Origin: Deltaproteobacteria bacterium
Lineage (GTDB): Bacteria > Myxococcota_A > UBA9160 > UBA6930
Direction of reading: 5' to 3'
NCBI GenBank assembly: GCA_028817435.1
Contig: JAPPPQ010000039.1
Span: forward strand, 1 to 36,614
Length of the DNA: 36,614 nt
The notes under the pieces were generated by a model. It did not search any database. It was given only the letters and a program-made list of their open reading frames with translations, and was not told where the DNA came from. The translations under genes and the position numbers were made by a program. Of the stretch, positions 31,595 through 36,614 are shown in pieces (position 1 is the first letter of the stretch; every line of letters begins with the position of its first letter).

Positions 31595-31981
31595 ATGGAG
31601 TTTGCTGCGGAAGAGGAAGAGAAAGACTATTACCTTGGCCTTTGCATCAAATTCTGGACTTCCCGGAATTTGTTTGCTGCAGCAGAAGCGGAGTTGCGTG
31701 CTCCTGCTGGCCTTCGGGGCGACTTTTTGGCTCTTCTCCTTATGATGGCGAATCGGGAGCTTGGGCACTTGCGGGAGGGTTTCCGCTCGCTTTCGGCGCG
31801 TGGCCTGTCGCGCTGGTGGGCTAGTTCTTTCTGGGAGTCCCTGTTTTTGGAGAATTTGGAGGAACTGAAGGGTCGTGTGGAAGGCTCCGCTTTCGATTCC
31901 GGGGCTCTTGATGAGGGCGCGATTGAGCGTATGGAGAGGCGGGCATTGCGTGTGGTGTTGCCACTTGGCTCTGGGTCTTAG
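31595..31981 (+). CDS. Helical protein of unknown function in the AT-rich island
   Basis: The 128-residue product begins MEFAAEEEEKDYYLGLCIKF and is predicted almost wholly helical, with acidic and aromatic residues (LSRWWASSFWESLFLENLEEL). No family is recognised. GGGGAGG at 31584-31590 lies 4 nt before ATG 31595. Most codons begin with G, which supports this strand over the longer opposite-strand frame. The frame is open back to a GTG at 31454, but that would overlap the divergent gene. The 113-bp gap to the divergent 202-residue gene should hold both promoters; TTGTTT and TATGCT 17 nt apart (31527-31555) are candidates for this one. Confidence 0.6.
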   Translation: MEFAAEEEEKDYYLGLCIKFWTSRNLFAAAEAELRAPAGLRGDFLALLLMMANRELGHLREGFRSLSARGLSRWWASSFWESLFLENLEELKGRVEGSAFDSGALDEGAIERMERRALRVVLPLGSGS

Positions 31982-32016
31982 CTTGGTGGCCGACAAATGT
32001 GTTTCTGCGTTCCCAG

Positions 32017-32481
32017 TCAGTCCACAATCCCCGCCAGCAGGTCTTCCCAGCCGTCCGATTCCTCCGCCGCGGGTGGCACTTCCGGATTAGTAGTCTCTTC
32101 CGACTGGTGCGTCAAGACTGCGACGGCTCCGGCTCCTGTCGCGGCAGCGAGGCCCGCCTTAGCGATTTCAGACTTCGCCTTGGGAGCAAATTCGCCCTGA
32201 GGGGCACTCTTTGCGGCGTTTTGGCCCGTCTCCGGGGTTTTTCTGCCCGCCGCGGCGGTGCAGGTGATGTGCGTGACCAGGAGCACGGCTCCGGCGGCGA
32301 GGGTGCGGGGCAGGACGGTTCGGGCGTCCTCGATTCCAGCCCAAGGCCACGCGTGGAGCGCTGTGAGCGCGATGTAGGCAGGGATCTGGACGACGGGAGG
32401 CATTCGCCCCCAGAAGGCCAGTGCGGCCCGCAGGGGCGCTGTGATCCGGAAGATTTCCTTCAGTGTGGAGAAGGGCTTCAT
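32017..32481 (-). CDS. Small membrane protein with AFWGR motif, second of a pair
   Basis: The 154-residue product has a basic amphipathic start, the motif AFWGR at residues 22-26, two hydrophobic helices (about 30-48 and 56-78) and a less hydrophobic one (about 106-124). An acidic end follows (EETTNPEVPPAAEESDGWEDLL). Its start overlaps the stop of the upstream 118-residue gene (ATGA), so both are made together. It shares AFWGR-x2-P-x6-Y with that protein, suggesting ancient duplication. The family is unknown; possible roles such as a pore or an envelope-acting effector are speculation. It converges with the 128-residue gene. Confidence 0.68.
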   Translation of the reverse strand: MKPFSTLKEIFRITAPLRAALAFWGRMPPVVQIPAYIALTALHAWPWAGIEDARTVLPRTLAAGAVLLVTHITCTAAAGRKTPETGQNAAKSAPQGEFAPKAKSEIAKAGLAAATGAGAVAVLTHQSEETTNPEVPPAAEESDGWEDLLAGIVD

Positions 32482-32834
32482 GAGGCTTCCTGCAACTGCC
32501 TCTCCACCTTTTCGCTCTTGGCAGCCCAGCTGCAGAATTTGTTGGCTGCCATGACGGCTCCTGCCGTGAGAATCACACTTCCTCCTGCGGCTGCTGCCTC
32601 GGTGGCGGACTTGCTACCTGCGTAGGCGGTTCCTGCGGCTGAGACGAAGGCCCCTCCGACGTAGACGACCGCTTTCAGTGCCGGATGGCGGCGGCCCCAG
32701 AAGGCTGCGGTGCGCTTGGTGCCCTTCCATACGGTCTTGGCGGTCCATTCGGTGGTCCGCCAGCTTGCCTTGCCGATCCTGGCGACGGCTTGCTTAGCAG
32801 CCCGCCTGACGTCGTCGTTGTCGCGGAAGTTCAT
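32478..32834 (-). CDS. Small membrane protein with AFWGR motif, first of a pair
   Basis: The 118-residue product has a basic, Trp-rich N-terminal half (KASWRTTEWTAKTVWKGTKR) and AFWGR at 44-48. Two hydrophobic helices (about 52-73 and 79-100) follow, then a charged coiled end. The basic part should stay in the cytoplasm or lie along the membrane. AAAAGGAG lies 6 nt before ATG 32834. It is the first gene of a two-gene transcript from the promoter at 32865-32892. No family is recognised. Confidence 0.7.
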   Translation of the reverse strand: MNFRDNDDVRRAAKQAVARIGKASWRTTEWTAKTVWKGTKRTAAFWGRRHPALKAVVYVGGAFVSAAGTAYAGSKSATEAAAAGGSVILTAGAVMAANKFCSWAAKSEKVERQLQEAS

Positions 32835-32864
32835 GGGGGCTCCTTTTGGGTGGCTGTGGAGGCT

Positions 32865-32892
32865 AAGGTAAGTCGGTGATTTTCAGTGTCAA
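32865..32892 (-). promoter_or_regulatory. Promoter of the AFWGR membrane-protein pair
   Basis: On the minus strand a consensus -35 TTGACA (32892-32887), a 16-nt spacer and a fair -10 TACCTT (32870-32865) lie ahead of the strong ribosome-binding site of the 118-residue gene. The predicted leader is about 25 nt. TTGACA is the only full-consensus -35 I found in the window, which suggests efficient expression. Confidence 0.55.
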
Positions 32893-33135
32893 GTGCTCTG
32901 TCCTGTCCGCTTCGGGAATGGGGTGTGGGTGGATCCCTATGCAGAAATAAGTGAGCCTCTCCCTGACTTGCGCTCTTTTTTAGCGCGTGCTTGTTGGCGA
33001 GAGGGGGCGTCCCGGAAAATCCCGTGCTGTCCCCGTAAATCCCGGTATTTTAGGATTGCCTGCGCCTGCGGGCCGCGCGCTATTTTGTGGGAGCGGAAGA
33101 GCCGGGGGCCGGTGAGAACATGGAGGAGAGGGACG
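32893..33135. other. Non-coding stretch with a near-direct repeat
   Basis: No gene is supported here. At 33011-33024 (CCCGGAAAATCCCG) and 33031-33044 (CCCCGTAAATCCCG) two similar 14-mers lie 20 bp apart, about two helical turns. A TATTTT at about 33083 might be a -10 element for the small gene at 33136. Base composition shifts back towards GC-rich within this stretch, so the island probably ends here. Confidence 0.4.
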
Positions 33136-33330
33136 ATGCGCATGCTGCTCTTTGTGTTGGCGCTGGCGCTTGCGGGGGCGGCGCTGTGGCTCTGGCTGGG
33201 CGCGGGAGAGATTGGCCCGCGTGGCGGCGAGCGCGCGGCTCCGGTTGCGGAGGAGCCGGGGCCTTTTCACGAGGAGATTGACGACGCCGATAAGGAGGCG
33301 CTGCGCGAACTGCTGCGCGATTCACAATGA
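33136..33330 (+). CDS. 64-residue membrane-anchored protein of unknown function
   Basis: The product begins MRMLLFVLALALAGAALWLWLG, one membrane helix or uncleaved signal anchor, followed by an acidic tail with HEEIDDADKEALRELLRDSQ that should form a short amphipathic helix. The tail is probably periplasmic, as the charge before the helix is positive. GGAGGAGAGGG lies before ATG 33136, and the codons are GC-rich like the core genome. The family is unknown. Upstream in-frame starts cross the non-coding repeat region and are unlikely. Confidence 0.6.
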   Translation: MRMLLFVLALALAGAALWLWLGAGEIGPRGGERAAPVAEEPGPFHEEIDDADKEALRELLRDSQ

Positions 33331-33448
33331 GCGCTCAACTACTTGAATTAACTGCGGAATTTTTTTATTGATTCTGCGCCAGCTCATATGTTATTGTTCC
33401 GGCAGGCCCGCGGGTAGCCCGGGGCGCGCAATAGGAAGGGGAAGGGCC

Positions 33449-33916
33449 ATGGACGAGAAGTTCGTGACGCACCTCAGGCGGGCGCCCGGCTTGCCGCGCA
33501 AGCAGCCAGATGAGGTCCGGGAGGAGACAATGGCAAACGACGACAATCTGTTGGTGAACCTCAGCAAGGAAGTGGGTGAGGTCAAAGGTCTGCTCGAAGG
33601 GCATATCGCTGGGATGGAAAAGCGCTTTGACGATTTGCGCCAGGCGGTGGGCGAAAACACACAGCAGATTAGGGAGCTTGCTGCCGAGTCAGCCAGGCAG
33701 CGCGGTGAGTTGCGGGAATTGCGCGAAGCAGTAGAGAAATTGCTTGATGCGGTGGGCGAGAATACGCGGCAGATTAGGGTGCTTGCCGAATTCTTCGATA
33801 GGTATGGCCCGTTGCTTGAGAATCTCCATGCCATCAGCCGGACGCTTTCGATTTTCGTGAAATTGGTTCTTCCTTTGTGCACCGCTGTCATCAGCGCCGT
33901 CACTCTTCTTTCCTGA
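33449..33916 (+). CDS. Coiled-coil protein with C-terminal membrane segment
   Basis: From ATG 33449 the product has 155 residues. Residues 28-120 are a long coiled coil in which AVGENTQQIRELA (66-78) recurs as AVGENTRQIRVLA (101-113), exactly 35 residues (five heptads) apart. Residues 133-155 are hydrophobic (LSIFVKLVLPLCTAVISAVTLL), a tail anchor. The layout is like XhlA-type phage membrane proteins and tail-anchored scaffolds, but no sequence match is claimed. ATG 33530 has the stronger ribosome-binding site (GGGAGGAG) and would give 128 residues; the extra 27 codons have GC-rich third positions, so I kept the longer form. dgt follows 39 bp later. Confidence 0.65.
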   Translation: MDEKFVTHLRRAPGLPRKQPDEVREETMANDDNLLVNLSKEVGEVKGLLEGHIAGMEKRFDDLRQAVGENTQQIRELAAESARQRGELRELREAVEKLLDAVGENTRQIRVLAEFFDRYGPLLENLHAISRTLSIFVKLVLPLCTAVISAVTLLS

Positions 33917-33955
33917 GCGCTGTCCGGATCCCGATCCGGCTCGGAAGGAAGGCCC

Positions 33956-35137
33956 TTGAGTTTTGCGCCCCGGCGCAGGGAAGCTGCGGAGGCGGAGGAG
34001 CGCGCGCGGCTGGCGCCGTGGGCGGCCCGCAGCGGGGAGAGCGCGGGGCGCTTGTTTGCGGAGGCGGAGCACCCCTACCGCACGGCTTTTGCCCGCGACC
34101 GCGACCGCATTGTGCACAGCCGGGCTTTTCGCCGGCTCGAATACAAGACGCAGGTGTTCATCCGCCACGAGGGCGACCACTACCGCAATCGCCTCACCCA
34201 CACACTGGAAGGCGCGCAGATTGCGCGGACGCTGGCGCGCGCGCTGCGGCTCAACGAAGATTTGGCCGAGGCGGTGGTGCTGGCGCACGATCTCGGCCAC
34301 ACGCCCTTTGGCCATGTGGGCGAGCGCGCGCTGAACGAATTGATGCGCGGCGACGGCGGCTTCGATCACAACCGGCAGACGCTGCGCATTGTGGACTGGC
34401 TGGAGCGCCGCAATCCCGCCTTTCACGGCCTCAACCTGACTTTCGAGACGCGCGAGGGGTTGTTGAAGCACGGCTGCAGCTGGCCGCACCCGGTGGAGCC
34501 GCCGCAACGCCGGGCGCAGCCCAGTCTGGAAGCGCAGGTGGCGGATTTTTCCGACGAGATCGCCTACCTGAATCACGATCTGGACGACGGCCTGCGCTCA
34601 GGGCTGCTCAGCCTGGAGCAGCTGGAAGATGTGCCGCTCTGGGCGCGGACCCGCGCCGAAGTCGCGCAGCGCCTCGGCCGCGCGCCGCAGCCGGTGCTGC
34701 GCGCGCAGGTAATTGCGGCGCTCATCAACCGCCTGGTGACCGACCTGGTGGAGAGCAGCGCCGCCGCCCTGGCCGAAGCGCGCCCGGCCAGCCTGGCGGC
34801 GCTGCGCGAAATGCCGCAGCCGCTGCTGCGCTACTCCGCCGAAGTTTCGCAGTGGAAGATCGGCCTGAAGCGCTTTCTCTTTGAAGCGCTCTACCATCAC
34901 CCGGAAGTGGACAAAGAACGGCAGCGCTGCGAAACGGCGCTGGCAGATCTCTACCGCGCCTTCCGCAACCGCCCCGAACTGCTGCCGGCTTCGGTGCGCG
35001 CGCGCTTCGGCGACGAAGGCGCGCCCCGCGCCATCGCCGATCATTTGGCCGGCATGACCGACCGCTTCGCACTGGCAGAGCACGCAAAGCTGCAGCGCGC
35101 CGGATTTACGGCTGAAGCTCCTGCTTTGCCGTCATAA
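33956..35137 (+). CDS. dgt: dGTP triphosphohydrolase (HD domain)
   Basis: The 393-residue enzyme cleaves dGTP, and probably other dNTPs, to the nucleoside and triphosphate. It contains DRDRIVHSRAFRRLEYKTQVF, then the HD-domain metal ligands in RLTHTLEGAQIARTLARAL and AHDLGHTPFGHVGERALNELM, and AYLNHDLDDGLRSGLL. The length fits the type 2 dGTPase-like proteins rather than E. coli Dgt (about 500). The start is TTG 33956, supported by AAGGAAGG 5 nt upstream and by the family's N-terminus. Some dNTPases act in phage defence by nucleotide depletion; here the normal housekeeping form is more likely. Confidence 0.92.
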   Translation: MSFAPRRREAAEAEERARLAPWAARSGESAGRLFAEAEHPYRTAFARDRDRIVHSRAFRRLEYKTQVFIRHEGDHYRNRLTHTLEGAQIARTLARALRLNEDLAEAVVLAHDLGHTPFGHVGERALNELMRGDGGFDHNRQTLRIVDWLERRNPAFHGLNLTFETREGLLKHGCSWPHPVEPPQRRAQPSLEAQVADFSDEIAYLNHDLDDGLRSGLLSLEQLEDVPLWARTRAEVAQRLGRAPQPVLRAQVIAALINRLVTDLVESSAAALAEARPASLAALREMPQPLLRYSAEVSQWKIGLKRFLFEALYHHPEVDKERQRCETALADLYRAFRNRPELLPASVRARFGDEGAPRAIADHLAGMTDRFALAEHAKLQRAGFTAEAPALPS

Positions 35138-35206
35138 TCCGCGTAGCCTATCATTGCGCCGACTTGGATTTTTGATTGCGCGGCAGCGGCGCAGGGAGAA
35201 TGAGGG

Positions 35207-36614
35207 ATGCGGGGATTCACGCGCCGCCGCCCGTGGCCGGGCCGCGGCAGGGGCATGGATGAGAGCTGGTTGCAGCGCGCGCTGGCGGCGTTGCCGGTGG
35301 AAGCGGACTCGGCGCAGCGCCGGACGCTGCCGGGGGTTGCGGATTCCTTCGCGCTGATTGCGTCCGCCGCGCACACGGGCGCGCCCGGCTCCGCACATTC
35401 GGATGCGCCGGGCGTTGCTGCGGGCGAGACGGGCGCGGAAGGCGCGCGCTGGATTGTGGCGGTGAGCGACCGCAGCGGCGGCGACGCCGTGCTGGCCGCT
35501 CTGGCCGCGGCCGCGGCGGAGCCGAGTGCGCCCGCCATGCTGGCGGCCTGCGCGCCGCACTGGGATGGCGCGAGCCGCTGGCTGCTCTCCCGCCTGGGCG
35601 CGCCCGCCGTTGGCGAAGCCGGCTCTGCGGCCAGCGCCTCCACAGGCGCTGCCAGCGCTGCGCCGCCCGCCGTGCCCGGCATTTGGCCGCTGTGCCTGCC
35701 GGGAGAGCGGGGCGCCGTGCTGGCCCGGGCCGAGGCCGCGCCCCCCGCCGCGCTGCTGCCGGAGCGCCTGGCCGAGGGCCTGGCCGCGCCCGCGCGCGAG
35801 GTGTTTGGCCGGGCCGCCCTGGCGATGCGGGGCCTGGCCGCCAAGCACGGCGGCGCAGTCCGCAGTGTCTCTGCGCCGTCTGCGGCGCTGGAGCTGGTGT
35901 TGCTGGCGCAGCCGGTGGCGGCGCTGCGGGCCGAGGCCGAATCTGGCGAAGCGGTGCTGGAATTGGCGGGCCGCCGCATTTCCCTGCGCGGGGGCGAGGG
36001 CTTGCTGGCCGAGCCCCTGGATCGCCTGGAAGCGCAGCTTCGCAAGCGCGCGGGCGACCGCCGCGCGCGGGGGGGCGAGGACGGGGCGCGCGCCCGGCTG
36101 CTGGCCGCGCTGGCCGAGGCGGCAGAGCTGCGCCATCTGCGCCGCTGGCCGGTGGCGGGAGAGGGCGCGGCGCTGGACGGGCTGGGCCTGCTCCCCGATG
36201 GGCAGATCGCCCTGCTTGCGGCGCGGGCGCGTTTGGGCCTGCCCGAGCTGGCCGCCATTTTGCGCGCCGCCTGGGCCGCCGCGCCCTCGCTGCCGCTGCT
36301 GTTGCGGGATGCGCCCGCTCCGTTGCGGCTGGATGCGCGCCCCGCGCTGCTGCTCGCCTCGCCCGCTGCGGACGACGCCGCCCGCGCCGCCCTGCGCTGG
36401 CTGGCCCCCGTGTCTCTGTGGCAGGCCGGGAGTTTGGACGGCCCGCTCACGCCGCTTGCCCTGCCTGGGGCCGGGGCGCTGGGCGAAACCGCCCCGGCGC
36501 GGGGAGATGCCGCTTCTGCGCGGGGCGAGGCGCGGGGAGAGAGTGCGGGCGCGCCGCGTCCGCGCCGCCGCCGTGGCCGTGGCCGCCGCGGCGGCGCGCG
36601 GCCGGAGGCAGAAG
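35207..36614 (+). CDS. Large Ala-rich protein of unknown function with Arg/Gly-rich tail, partial
   Basis: An open frame runs from ATG 35207 to the window end (469 codons, no stop). AGGGAGA at 35193-35199 is a good ribosome-binding site; an in-frame ATG at 35255 (MDESWLQRALAALP) is the alternative. The product is very rich in Ala, Leu, Arg and Gly, with globular-looking parts (ARWIVAVSDRSGGDAVLAAL, LELAGRRISLRGGEGLLAEP) joined by low-complexity stretches. Near the window end it becomes PRPRRRRGRGRRGGARPEAE, like the RNA-binding tails of RNase E or DEAD-box helicases. No domain is recognised. Longer minus-strand frames here are shadows. Confidence 0.65.
   Translation, partial: MRGFTRRRPWPGRGRGMDESWLQRALAALPVEADSAQRRTLPGVADSFALIASAAHTGAPGSAHSDAPGVAAGETGAEGARWIVAVSDRSGGDAVLAALAAAAAEPSAPAMLAACAPHWDGASRWLLSRLGAPAVGEAGSAASASTGAASAAPPAVPGIWPLCLPGERGAVLARAEAAPPAALLPERLAEGLAAPAREVFGRAALAMRGLAAKHGGAVRSVSAPSAALELVLLAQPVAALRAEAESGEAVLELAGRRISLRGGEGLLAEPLDRLEAQLRKRAGDRRARGGEDGARARLLAALAEAAELRHLRRWPVAGEGAALDGLGLLPDGQIALLAARARLGLPELAAILRAAWAAAPSLPLLLRDAPAPLRLDARPALLLASPAADDAARAALRWLAPVSLWQAGSLDGPLTPLALPGAGALGETAPARGDAASARGEARGESAGAPRPRRRRGRGRRGGARPEAE

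Noticed and set aside
31496..31996. 166-residue minus-strand frame opposite the 128-residue gene
   Set aside because: The plus strand has the better ribosome-binding site and G-first codons; the minus product is Pro/Arg/Gln-rich like a shadow.
33359..33366. Run of T after the 64-residue gene as an intrinsic terminator
   Set aside because: No stable GC-rich stem lies directly before the T-run.
35041..36450. Long minus-strand frames of 469 and 334 residues opposite the final gene
   Set aside because: They overlap dgt and the open plus-strand frame; their Ala/Ser/Arg composition is what the complement of GC-rich coding DNA gives.
1..36614. CRISPR arrays, insertion sequences, integrases or prophage genes
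   Set aside because: No regularly spaced repeats and no transposase, integrase or capsid-type proteins were seen anywhere in the window.

Overview
The window is a stretch of very GC-rich bacterial chromosome, most likely from a deep-branching gammaproteobacterium or a close proteobacterial relative. The evidence is a one-piece tmRNA with an ADDNYALAA tag, a TonB2-type energy-transduction operon (DUF3450, TtpC, ExbB, ExbD, TonB, TPR), outer-membrane TonB-dependent receptors, and tRNAs with encoded CCA. No species assignment can be made from the sequence alone.

Layout: positions 1-55 hold the last codons of a beta-barrel receptor. Positions 115-8093 form a tight same-strand core block: ilvC, psd, pssA, leuA, leuB, truA, rplM, rpsI and argC (branched-chain amino acids, phosphatidylethanolamine synthesis, tRNA modification, ribosomal proteins L13 and S9, arginine synthesis). 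It is followed by pyrG and two tRNAs (Val-CAC, Arg-CCG). Positions 9991-19637 are an accessory catabolic region: a sulfotransferase, two SDR oxidoreductases, two APH-fold kinases, a metallo-beta-lactamase-fold hydrolase, a Rieske oxygenase alpha subunit and a crotonase. The tmRNA gene ssrA and a periplasmic protein lie inside it. Positions 19643-25190 (minus strand) are the TonB2 operon, ending with TPR and DUF1232 genes. Positions 25563-26244 are a visibly AT-richer two-gene unit, a small protein overlapping a retropepsin-like protease. Positions 26368-30668 hold an NTF2-like protein, a small membrane protein, a BtuB-like vitamin B12 receptor behind a cobalamin riboswitch, and a class V aminotransferase.

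Positions of about 30.7-33.0 kb form a second AT-richer island of unrecognised genes. It contains a 202-residue protein made of two copies of one domain, with an in-frame amber codon and a short coding-like tail after it; a divergent 128-residue helical protein; and a translationally coupled pair of small membrane proteins sharing an AFWGR motif behind a good promoter. Then come a 64-residue membrane-anchored protein, a coiled-coil protein with a C-terminal membrane segment, dgt (dGTPase), and the first 469 codons of a large Ala-rich protein with an Arg/Gly-rich tail that runs off the window.

Three observations stand out. Several genes (rplM, pyrG, the gene at 14767, and possibly two more) lack a Shine-Dalgarno sequence and have a -10 hexamer ending 6-8 nt before the start codon, which suggests leaderless mRNAs. 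The small protein and retropepsin pair looks like a transferred functional unit. The 30.7-33.0 kb island carries the least familiar proteins. All family calls come from reading motifs by eye; no database search was run.
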